Assembly (NCBI GenBank): GCA_019914945.1
Contig: CM034110.1
Coordinates: 4,977,808-5,041,807 of the forward strand
Direction: 5' to 3'
DNA: 64,000 nucleotides
Origin: Typha latifolia
Taxonomy: Eukaryota > Streptophyta > Magnoliopsida > Poales > Typhaceae
The notes beneath the pieces were generated by a model. The model saw nothing but the letters and a program-made list of their open reading frames with translations. It was not told the DNA's origin and did not search any database. The position numbers and the translations under genes were made by a program. How positions within the stretch are numbered: the stretch's first letter is position 1; every line of letters starts with the position of its first letter. Positions 37,385 to 49,100 of this stretch are shown here, in pieces.

Positions 37385-38450
37385 GGTAATAATCTGACTC
37401 CAAAAGTCATAAAAAATTTGACTCAAAATAAATAAATTAAAAAATAAACTTATAGATTACAGAATGTAAAATCTGTTTAGTCGAATTTAGTGTTAAACAC
37501 TATCTTCTTAAAACTAATTCGCCCTCCACCAATTGCTTCTAGAACAGACATGGGTCTCCCAAGAATACAATGACGCCTTGCACTCGAAAGGAATCAGCCA
37601 TTCGAATGCCTTGTTGAACTTAAATTGTGTTGTACTCTCTCAAATACAAACCAATGACTCGAGCAAGATTTGAAAAGGATTGAACCAAATCGTATGTATC
37701 ACAAATGCAGAAATATGGACACACCACTTCGGGTTCAACCAAAAATTAAATTTGGACTTGACTCGTGCGCACGAACCGAGCCGAGCCGGACCGGGTGGCG
37801 CGCGCATGTGTTAAATTATATAATAACATTTACCCACAAAATAGGTACCCCTTATGGGGCCCAAAGCCCATAAGAAGTTTGTCATTTATATACCATACTA
37901 ACATTTCTCAAATATCCAGTATGGTACTAAACTCACTTGTTTTTATTTTTCATTGTCATGATATATATTTTAGAGCCAATTTTTATTCACATCTCTTTAT
38001 GGATTTGACTAAGTGAATAGATAACAATAAAATATTCTCTAAGGTAAATTAATTCTACCATTAAACTATCATTAATAATGTGTGAACCCCCACTTAAAAC
38101 TTTGCTCAAAATTAATAAAAATTTATGTCAAATACATAAATTTTCAACAATCCCCCACATGAATGAATTGGCTGTAAATACATATGAAATGCAGACTTGA
38201 TTGAGAGTACAACAAAAAGTTACTACATCAGGATAGGTAGCTTTTGGCTTTGAACCTTCCATAGTGAAATATTATCAGATTTATTTGCTAACCAGTGAAC
38301 ATGATGTCTTGAACTATTTAACTTTTATATAAACCAAGACAAAAATACCCATACAACTTCTTTTCAATACAATCATTTTTGTATGTTGTGCCCATTTTGG
38401 CTCTGGACCTGCCTGATAATTCTTTGAGTGCTCTAGAGATTTAGCCTAAC
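37385..38450. other. Unassigned repeat, possibly LTR-derived
   Basis: This stretch contains a GC-rich patch, GAACCGAGCCGAGCCGGACC, at 37774, the phrase CAACAATCCCCCACATGAATG near 38148 of a type often seen in plant Copia LTR regions, and AT-rich DNA. I found no paired repeats, gag or pol sequence, so the assignment is weak. Confidence 0.3.
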
Positions 38451-38454
38451 TATA

Positions 38455-39870
38455 AAAATGTATCTATGGAATCCACAAATATATCTATAGAATCCACAAA
38501 TATATCCATAGAATTCATAAATATATATGGAATCCAAAGATAAATTTTTACATAAACTAAAGATGATAAAAATAGTTTTGTATTTCAAAAAGAAAAAGAA
38601 AAGGGGGGATAGCATTTCTCTTCTGCATGTCTATGGAGTCCGACTTGGGCGGAATGGGGGACCCAGGCAGGACCCTAGCTTTATTGCGAGCCAAAACACC
38701 AAGAAAGAAGAAAAATGGAAATACAGGTGCCAAAGAAGAATGAGAAGAAGCCAAAAAAAAAAAACAAAGAAGAATGAGAAGAAGCTCAAAAAAAAACCTG
38801 GGGAAGAAAGCGTCGAAAGCGGGAAGGGAAGGTTTCCCCTCCCCGAACCCCTCCCCTTCCGATTTTTTCAGAACAAGTCCGAGTCAAATAGCAATGATTC
38901 ACTTCGCTTCTCCAGTCGCGAGAAGGCGAGGTGGCGCCCGTCTAGGCCCAAGACCAACCAACAACACAAATAAAGACCGTACCATTTGGGTACTTAAATA
39001 TTTACGGAAGCTATAATTATATCTATGGAATTTACAAATATTATCTTAGTGTGTCTCTATGGTTATGCATTTTACTATCAAATTGTAGGTCATAGTGGTT
39101 CTCTTCAGGGGTGTTATAGTCATTCTACTGAAAAATTGGGTAAAACTGTCATGGTTTATGGTGCAAATTGCCCCCAAAGATAATCTAGTTTATTTAATAA
39201 TTAGAGAGAAACGGAACAAAATTATTATAAATATTTATATTTGTTTTGGAATTCTATCGGATCCCTGTTTCAAGAATTTTTATTGCAATATAGGAAGGGA
39301 GGAAATACTGTTTAACTTTTTCTCGTCATTGGCTTTACCTTTAGCAGTACTAACAAAAATAATGCTCTTCTTCGGTGGAGATGAACAATGGATAATGTGT
39401 GAGAGGACTACAATGGAAGTTATTTAGAAGCGATGTGGAAAAGGAGGAGGAAAAAGAAGTAAACCATTTTATGTACTTATTCTAGTACTTATTGCCCCTT
39501 TAGAAAAAGACAGCCATCATTAAATATAAAGCAACTCTCTCTTCACTCTCAGAGGTAAGGCAACGATACTTTGTGAGATGAGAAAGGTTTTTGGATACTT
39601 TTACAAAGGAAAAGAAAAAAATTGTGTGAACTTAGTAGAAGTAAGAGAATTTATATGCCATCACCTGGGATTTTATGTTCTCTTCTCATAAGAAAAGGTA
39701 AGATGAATCTATATGTTAAAGACTTCTGTTTGGTTGCTATAAAATAGAGAAAGAAAGTATTCATTTTTTAGAGCTTTTCTACTTTTAATCTTTGGTTGCA
39801 AAATATAAATTAAAAAACTGACTTACTTATCTACTAAAAACCATTTCATTTTCTCTTTTTGACTTCTTTT
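38455..39870. repeat. Segmental duplication, copy B (pair with 26340-28500)
   Basis: Same order and orientation as copy A. It differs by a foreign block of about 430 bases at 38567-38997, by absence of the MITE-containing ~1-kb segment, and by a short CT tract. Its right edge (TTTTCTCTTTTTGACTTCTTTTCTT, near 39870) abuts the 3' end of the U11/U12-25K transcript. Confidence 0.85.
38567..38997 (+). other. Insert of unknown origin in duplication copy B
   Basis: About 430 GC-richer bases interrupt a sequence that is continuous in copy A. The plus strand has a long open frame running through 38594-38973 (VYGVRLGRNGGPRQDPSFIA, then Lys-rich, then SREKARWRPSRPKTNQQH). The basic composition resembles organellar ribosomal or reading-frame DNA, but I cannot match it to a known gene. 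No terminal repeats are seen. Confidence 0.4.
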
Positions 39871-40111
39871 CTTAAAAGTTGGTTGGCAACCTTACAAAAT
39901 TCTGATCTTAAACGACATTTACAAAGAGTCCAGAAAATGAATATTTGGCTTAATGCCTTCGATTGTATGTGCTGCAGCAGCTGATTACATACTAATGTCT
40001 TTGATTGCACTTCTGGCTTAAGACAGAAGCAAGTTAGGAGAACAAACATGAAGCATAGCCCTTCTATTACTTGACCATTGAAGCAAGCACGCGAGATATT
40101 GAAGAGGATGT

Positions 40112-43100
40112 TTACCATCGTTTGCTAAGACCATGAAAGAAGCGATGCTTCTTTCTCCTAGAGTGCTTCTGGTATACTCTTGACAAGATGTGTGGCAAAA
40201 AATAAACCTGCATCCACAAAGGATAGGAGTCAGACAAGACTTTGAGATCTATCATCCTGGTCAGATAATAAAAGCATAGTTGCTATTTATTCTGCATAAA
40301 TACAAGAATAATAGATTTCAGCTGAAGTTTACTTTATAAGAAAATGTGGCAATGCAAATTTCTAAAAGACAGAAAGAAATACGAAATACTAAAGGATACA
40401 TAAATGAAGTTGGTTTTAAGTTTTTAACAGAAATGACACTAGCTTATATTAGTAATTCTTCCAGTAGTTATTTCTTATAGTTCCAATGATACACTTTGAT
40501 TTATCAAGCTTAAGTATCAGGTTTTGATAGATCTTTTTATCCTTTCTACATCTTCCTGTCTGCATCTTACGGAGAACATGGTACTTAGTGGGCTGGAACA
40601 TGCTTAGCAAATCCTTTATTATGTTAGGAGTACTAAGAGAATAGTCTCGAGCTATATTTCTACGGTCTTTACTTTAGAAATAAGATCAATTCTAGAATTG
40701 GTATCCTCATTGTTATTCTTAAAATAAGGTTTTTATTTCAAGAATAATTATTCATCTGTTCACTTGTATTCTAGAATAAAGACATAATAATTGTTTTTAA
40801 TGTGATATAAAGTAAAGAAAAGATAAGTAAAATGTGTTTTATTTTTTATAAAATTACTATAAATATATTTTGATTTGATATAAAGTAGATTGATACAATA
40901 GATATCAAGAGTAAATTAGTAACTGAGTTAATATTTGTATGTGGTATAAGATATAATTTTGACGAATAGTATTTGTATTCTAGAATAATATTATTATAAT
41001 ATTTAGCTGTTATTCTAGAATAAGAAAAAAAAAATTCTTAAACTACTTTTCGGCAACAAGTTTTGGAGACAAGTTGAAAATGCATATTTTAATATAATGA
41101 GAAATATGAGTACTATTAAAGACTATTTCAAACAAAGTTTATTTTAGACCATGGAATTTTGACCTCTCTTTGTTTCCCTTTTAAGCATAGGATACAATTC
41201 AGCTCTTAGATAGTTTTTTTCTTGCTGAGGGATTGCATTAGGGAGTGGTTTAAATTCACGAAAGTAGGATTCTCTGGCTGAGGTGTTCGAACACCCCTTC
41301 CAGGCATTCAGATGGCCCCAATCTAGCATTTAGGCTATCTCAGGGCAACGCATTCGAATTCCACTACCAGGCATTCAGACGCCCTTGCCAAGCAAACGAA
41401 TGCCCCGACCCGAGAGCCAGTCAAGGGTTTGGACGTTTAAATACTCGGAGAGGCCATTTGAATTCCCACAACGAGTTTATTTCGTATTAGATTTCTTTAG
41501 GGTCTTTAGGACATGTGGCTAGCCTATAAATATGTGTATAGGCATCCTCCATCTCTCTTAGTCTCTCAAACTCTCTTTCTCACTTAATACTCTAGACTCT
41601 TTCTTAGTTCCCCTTTATCTAATTGTTCCCCTCAATCCTCAAGGTCAGCCTACTCACAAACTCCATTAACTTACTTTTGCAATTTGCCTTAAAAACTACT
41701 AAATAACCATTATCCAGTGTTATCATCTATCAAATCACATTCTTTGCCTAAACCACTATCACCGGCGCTTTGTTCTTCTCATCAATTTAGCTTACTCGCA
41801 CGCCCTATTGTGCCACTTACTCACACACCCAGCTCGCTCGTGCCCGGCCCGGTTTGGACTAGGCTAAGCTCGGCCTGGACCCGATTTGGGCCTGGCCCGG
41901 CCTAAGCCCAAACTACCAACGGGCGACACGGGCCAACCCTTTGCCAGCCCGTTAGGCCCGCTCGTTCGGCCCGCTTGCCCGTTTAGCCCGCCTGTTCGGC
42001 CCGCTGCTACAGTGAAAAATAATGAGAAATTTTGTACACTGTACCATTTTATAATTTTTTTAGCCTATCTCTCCCATCACAATTCAGCCCAAGTACAAGT
42101 ATTGTTTAAATTTTTTAGCTCACCTCCCATCACATATCAGCCCATGTACTATTTAATTTTTTTTAATATACTTTTTTTTAAACAGAGAATAACAAAAATA
42201 TTTAAAAAATATATGTAACGGTAAATTAGCAAAATATGACCTCCACTTTTTTTACCAATTTACCCTTTTAACAGAAATAAACAACTATTTTATAGGGGTA
42301 TTTTGGTAATTTTAACTTTACTCATGCTTATAAATAGATGATAAATTTTCTAAATTCATCACACATTCTCAAATTTTCTAATCTCTCAAGCTCTTTTCAA
42401 ATTAAAGATTTCAAGTTTTTTAGTATTCAAAGTAGCAAATTCTCTCCAATATGGATTCCTTTGATAATCATATAGAATCACAATTAGAGGGCAGAGATTC
42501 AATTAATCCTACACTCGCATCTCAACCTCAACCTGAACTAGAAACTCTAACTTCGGCTTCATCATCAGGCAGTTCTAAAAGATTAAAGTCCGTAGTTTAG
42601 AAGTATTTCAAAAGAATTGAAACGAAAGATGGCCAAGGTAATGTTATAGATTGTAGAGCTAAATATTTTTAATGTAATCATGATTTTTCTGCATTAACTA
42701 AAAATAACACTACTCACCTAATAAGGCATATTAAAGACAAGCATAAAAAATGTCAACTTGATATTGGTCAAATGTTGCTTAATTAAGATGCTTACGAAAA
42801 TATTTCTAAATTTTCAATGAAATTATGAAAATGCTCGTAAAGAAATAGTTAAATATATTATTCGTAGAAATAAACCTTTTGCTATGGGTGATGATCCGGA
42901 ACTTGAAGGTTGTTTACAAAGAGGTTTTAATCCGACTTTTAAAAGAATTTTTCGTCATACAATTAGAAGAGATGTTTTAAAATATTTTGCTGAAGAAAAA
43001 GAAAAATTAATTTTAGATTTTGAAAAATTAAAATCTAGAATTTCTTTTACTAGTAATATTTTGACTTCATGCCAACGTTGGTCTTTTATGTGTATAACCG

Positions 43101-46100
43101 CACATTTTATTGATGATAATTGAAAAATACAAAAACAAATAATTTCTTTTTAAAAGCTTGATGAGAGTCATACTGGTGAATATCTTTCTCGTACTATTAT
43201 TTAAGAGTTAACAAGTTATAATATCCAAAATAAGATTTTTTCTCTCACTCTTGATAATGCATCTAATAATGATTCCATAATTTCTAATCTTCGATGTTTT
43301 CTTCAATTATTACATAATAGATGCATATGTCATATTATAAATTTAATTATACAAAGTGGTCTAAAAGAAATAACTGAGCTAATTTATAAAATTAGAGAAA
43401 TTATACATCATATCATTTTTAATGATAAAAGAGCTAGAACATTTGCAAATATGTATAAATGGTGTGGATTAAAAGCTAAAAAACTTCAATAAGATCTACA
43501 ACATAGATAGAACTCTACTTATGAAATGTTAGAATTAGTACTTGAATATCTATAATTTCTTATGTTTCTTTAGATATTAATAATGAACTAGAATGTCCTA
43601 CTGATTTAGAATGGGAAAATACAAAAAAAATAAAATATTTTTAAAAATATTTTTTGATGCTACTAATATGTTATCAAGCTCTTATTCTCCTACAATTATA
43701 ATTGTTGGCATGCAACTTGTTAATATTGTTCAACTTTTTATTGCTTTTAAAAATGATCGGACTTTACATAATGTTTTACAAAAAATGGAAACTAAATATG
43801 CTAAATATTTTGAACCTTTTCTTTTACTTATTGGTTTTGGCATTTTATTAGAACCTCAACTTAAAGAGACCGGCCTTTTCGATATTTTCAATGGTTTATA
43901 TGAAGATAAACAAGATGACTATGTTTCTCGTGCAATAACTATTAAAAGTTATTTTGAAAGGCTTTTTAATGATTATTCTATTATATATGATTCTTCTTCG
44001 TCTACACCTTCATCTTCTGTTATTTCTCCTGAATGTGTAGTACTAAGAAGTATTGCTTGCCCGACTTAAAATGAGGAAAACTTCATCAACGTCGAGGGGA
44101 ATCACTGAGCTTTAAGCATATTACAATCATTTTGTAAGTGAGGATGAAATAGATACATACTTTAGTATGGTGGACGGCAAATGAGATGAGATTTTCAATT
44201 GTTGCTACCATGGCTCGTGATATATTGACCGTTCCTATGTCTACTGTACCTTTAGAATCTACTTTCAGTACAAGTGGGCGATTGATTGATCAATATAGAT
44301 CATATTTGGAAAAAGAAGCAATTGAAGCACTGATGTGCCTACAAAATTGGTATGTTGTCGAATCTATATCGCAAATGGACGACCATTTTGCAATAAAAAA
44401 TATAGAATTTGAGTTTTTAGATCTCAATGACTAATGTAATTTTATTTTATTTTTTACAATTAATGGATGGATTATGCAAATGATAGATATGTGGTTAGGT
44501 GCCAACCTAGTTGGGATGTGCTCATTCTATAGTGATGCAAAAAAACTCCTCCTAATTTTAGTGTAACTATTTGTTTAATTATAAAAATATTTCTATTTAC
44601 TCATTTGTTTAACTATTTATTTTTTAAATCTGCTCATTTATTTTTATTTATTTTAATTCTAATTTTTCATTTACTTTATTTACAACGCGTTCTCTGTATG
44701 TGCGAACGCCTGTTTTTGCGTTCGAATAGCCTGAATGCATTCTCTGTATGTGTGAACTCCTGAGAGCGCGTTCGAACGCGGTGCGAACATGGTGTGAACA
44801 CGGTGTGAACGCAGTCGGCCAACTGGCTGTGTAAATTTGGGTGAATAATAATAATGGTAAAATATAGGGTGTTTTTTATAAAACTCTTAAAAAATCCCTC
44901 CAAGTGGCCGACAGCCCAAGTAAAAAAAATGGCCAAGTGGGCAGTGGCCAACTGGCAATAGCTGGCCACCACCCACAATGGCACAACTCCACAAGTGACA
45001 AGACCACAACTCTCCAATCTCCATGACTCCATCTGCCCAAGCTACCTTGGATGGTTGGACACTTGTCAGCGAACCGCCGCCGCTCGGCGCGCTCAACCGT
45101 AGCGAAGAACTCCTCGATCTCGGCCTCAGGCGGCGCCATCCCGGCGGTCGATTCCAGATCGGCCCATTTGTCCCTTAGAGCACTCGTCGGTGTCGTCTCT
45201 TCCAGTCGATATACCACAATGGCGGCTCTTCCAGCAGCACCTCGCAGGAGGCATTGCTCGAGCAGCGCGAGATCCGGCCGTGATCTACGGTGAAGCGTCG
45301 CCGACCGCCAAAATTCTGCTCCATTCTCGTCGTCCATGGCTTCATCAGGACACTACGACTCCGGAGTTGGAGATAGGAGATCTGGAGCTCTGCCGCTACC
45401 CCCGCCTTTCGGCCACGAGATCTCGCCCCCTCCACCGCCGCCAAAGCCAGCGTCCTGGCTCTTGTTCGATATCTCACGAGTCGCTGAAAATCTTAATCGG
45501 TAGAGCCCGACCCGGCCAGCCCGATATCTCACAAGCCGATGAGTGATAACGGGCTAGACTATTTTAGCCCGGCCCAGCCCGAGTGATTGGTGGGTCTGGC
45601 CGTGGACAAATACTTAAGCCCGGTTAGGCCCGGCCCGCCCGATGATCACGTCTAACACTAGTTGATCACTCATAAACTCTAAATTTAATGTTGAGACGAT
45701 TCCGACCCTAACACGGTTCTTATCAGCATAGCTAGAAATTTGGCTTAAACATGCTTTGATAAATCTATGTTTTTCCTATTGAAGCTTTTTATTTCAAGGG
45801 CATAAGACTATTTCTCATCACTTTAATTTTCTAAATTCTGGGGCTAGGAATTGATTGACATTACATTTGTTAAATACTCTAAACTTAGTACTTCAAAGAA
45901 AGAAAATATGGAAAAAAACAAATGTAACGTTATGCCATAGGTACCCTTCTTAGGTACTCTAAACTTCCGAGGGAGCTAAGTCACATTTGACCTCCTAGAT
46001 GGGTTCATCTCCTAGTGAGAAGTCTGTAGACACCTTTGGTTAGTGCCTTCGTGGCCAAGATAGAGAAATTGTGCACCACCATGGCTGTTGGCCATGGATG

Positions 46101-49100
46101 GTGTGCTTCTCGTCGTCGATCACCTTGGCCAAAATCCTTCCACCTCGTGTAGGTTACTCAGGTCATGTGGGATTTTATCGCGGGTCTCGCCCTCAAGCTA
46201 GCATTGGTAGAGATCGTGGCCTTTCCTTGATTCCTATCATCTTCGAGTTCTTTGATTTTTTTTTTTTTTTTTTTTTTGCATTGTAGAACATTTTGATGTC
46301 AGTGGTTTGGATTGCTAGCAGTAGAGACACTCAATAACCACCTCCCCTGACTTGCTCTACTTTTTTCCCCTCCATTGCTTGCCTCTCCTTCGAAGGAGAA
46401 GAAAGCGGTATAGGTTGGGCAAAATCCATGTGTTTGTGTGGGTTGGGTTTAAGGCCCAATCCACATTCCCTTCTTTTCGGGTTTGTGTTACGAGCTGGCC
46501 TATAGCTCAGTCTTGATCTTATAGGCTGCGGGTTAGTTGTAGCCTAGCCTAGCCCATTAATTTTAATTCTAGAAATTTTGTTTATTGTTAAATTAAGATC
46601 ATATAACTCAAAATCGGTTGATCCGAATTGGGATTGGTCATAGTTGATCCCGATCCAGACCCAAATCTCAGTAGTATTGGCTAAAACTAAATTTTTTAAT
46701 ATTCAGGTCAAATCTAAAATGTATCTAACTTAGAAGACATTAATAATTGATGTTCTTCAACTTTTTTTCCCAAATTTTTAATTTTTACCCTCTATCTCTT
46801 AAATACACTCTCCTCTCACCCCTTATACTTCACCGAGCTCAATCCGCGATTTTCCTGGTGATCCTCTTCAGTTATTCCACACTTTGGTGAACTCGGGTGA
46901 TTTTTATTCTTTTCTTATTTCTCTATTTCCTCTTTCCCACCCACTTTTTAATTCTTCTTTTCTTACTGCTATAGAACAACAGTGAAAAGATTTTTCTTTT
47001 TCACTATTGTTCTGCAGTAGTAATTTACAAATATAAAAATTTGTCAAATTCAATTCAAAATTCATTATACTTTTGAGTGAGTTTTTTCTTTAGTTTTTAG
47101 GTTTCATATGTAATTATTATTTTCTTATTTTTCTATTAATGTTTTATAATTTTTTCGAATTTAATTAGTATTTTTAAAAATATTTAAAATTTATGTAGTT
47201 AAAAATAGTCTAATTCGATACAATCGATACAGCTGATACGTATTGTTTTTTTTTAACATCCAATTTTTGGAACCTTAATTTTATTGATAAAAGTGATTAT
47301 TTTTACTTAGATTATTGATTTGAGTTATTCTGCGTAGACCATAGGTAAGTGGATTCATTCATGTTTTCCTCGTCTTGCATTTCATAGTTAACATATATAT
47401 GCCATCATATTATCTTTGCTCAATTAGTGAGCTAAAATTGTTAGCTCATAAAGCTTTTTTTCACATTTTTTTGTTGATGATCCGAATGGCAAATGTACGT
47501 GGTGCACTGGAACATTTTGCCTCCACTTAAAAGTTTAATTTTCCCTTTGGTAGCATTAGTTGTTTTAGTATTATTTTGGAAGACATTGATTGCCTAGTAT
47601 TAGACTTCTATCTTACCCTTGGAAGTTTTTATTATTAATCGACTTTGAGTCCTTTCATTTATAGACTTTGAAAAGTAAACATTGACTTCATGTCTCTCAA
47701 GTTTTATTAGAGTATATGGTCGGTCATGATTCCAAATTTGGGTAATGATAGTGCCATTTGGTTTGACATAAGGCATGCATTTTTCATCCAAGAGATCGAA
47801 AGTTCAAGCCTCAGAAAGAGTCTCGAAATAAGATGGTAAGGCTACGCACATCTCCTCTCACAGGACCCTAACTTGTATATTGAAATGCCCTGTTTATTCA
47901 ATAGAGTTTAGGCCTCATATTTGCAATTTAATATTGATTTTATTGTATACTTGGCACATTATTTCAACTGATCAGTTTTATTTAATGTCCTACCAGCACT
48001 AAGAACTATATAGTTTCACCAGATTCATGCATCAGTTGATGCATAATAAATGTATCAGCCAATATAGTGCACTAGCTGATGCAGACAACCAACCGCATCA
48101 CTAGCAAATACAGCCTTTATCTTTTCAATTTACTAATTCACAAGCCTCATGTGGAATTGCTACTACATAAACTACAAGAATTGAAATCAACAGGAATATG
48201 TGACCTTGAGACACCCGCTGATAACTATTTATAGTGGTTTTCTGGGAAAATTGCTAGGCAATATCTCTAGTTGTTAGGAAGCTCATAAAAACAGATAATA
48301 GATAAGAATTATACAAAAGATGAGCTTTTATAATAAGAAGTTTTAGACAACTCAAACATATAAAGGGGAAACATTTTTCTCTTCATTTTTACCAAGTATA
48401 TATTTGTCCAAAGGACCTCGGCAAGTATTGTAACCTTTTAGTTGTCACATGATTGCATAAAATTTGCTAAAAACATATTCAATGTGAAGTACATCATGAA
48501 AATTTTGGCAAATGTAGAAGCTTCTCTTGCTTAATAGTTCTTATCCAAAGAACATTTTTGACGAATTAAAAGGCAGAAACTAATTTCCACTTAACCATAG
48601 AACACGAGTTACCTTGGAGTTATTACGAATCCCATGAACTGAAAGTGCAGAATCATCATCAATCAACTTTTCGTTATGGTGAGCCAGGCAATAGTTAGCC
48701 CAAACATGCCTCCTGCAAAGAGTTTGATTTGCAATGTGATGATTATATAATGAAATGAGAGAAGTATCACTTATTATTTCAGCCATATACCTAAAAAAAC
48801 AATAACAGAATAACAATTACATAATATACATAATGTACTTGCTGTTCTGAAACAGCTCCATACTCTAGGTGAGAACTTATTTCCACGTATTATAGCATGG
48901 CGGTGGCATCTTTTGACTTTTTCCAGGAAGACGAAGCTAATATCATTATTCCATTGAATGGAAGAAAAGAATAAAAATGAGAAAATAGAAACATGAAGCC
49001 TTCCCTCTAAAGGACTAATTAGCCATTAATACTAAAACTGTAACACCCGTGTATAAAAAAATAAAAAAAATTAGCGCTAACTGCTAGCGCACGCGCTAGG

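Larger units (their letters stand above)
41830..45660 (+). mobile_element. hAT transposon, inactive, carrying host-gene fragment
   Basis: A decayed hAT transposase gene (42450-44434) is bracketed by GC-rich subterminal regions of GGCCCGGCCC type at 41845-42005 and 45505-45645. This is a common structure of plant hAT elements. The right end reads TAGTGTTAGACGTGATCATC inwards on the minus strand. A matching left end and target duplication were not found, so the left boundary is approximate. Between the transposase and the right end lie an LTR-like module (44690-44830) and a KRP gene fragment (45050-45480). The whole block sits in intron 3 of U11/U12-25K, with the transposase antisense to that gene. 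Confidence 0.7.

Noticed and set aside
41146..41800. Endogenous pararetrovirus promoter
   Set aside because: A TATA box and leader are present, but no movement-protein, coat or RT sequence lies downstream; related loci support an LTR-type repeat instead.
44676..45337. A complete novel gene on the minus strand at 44.9-45.4 kb
   Set aside because: Frames are disrupted, and recognisable parts match only pieces of KRP proteins; it is better explained as a captured fragment.
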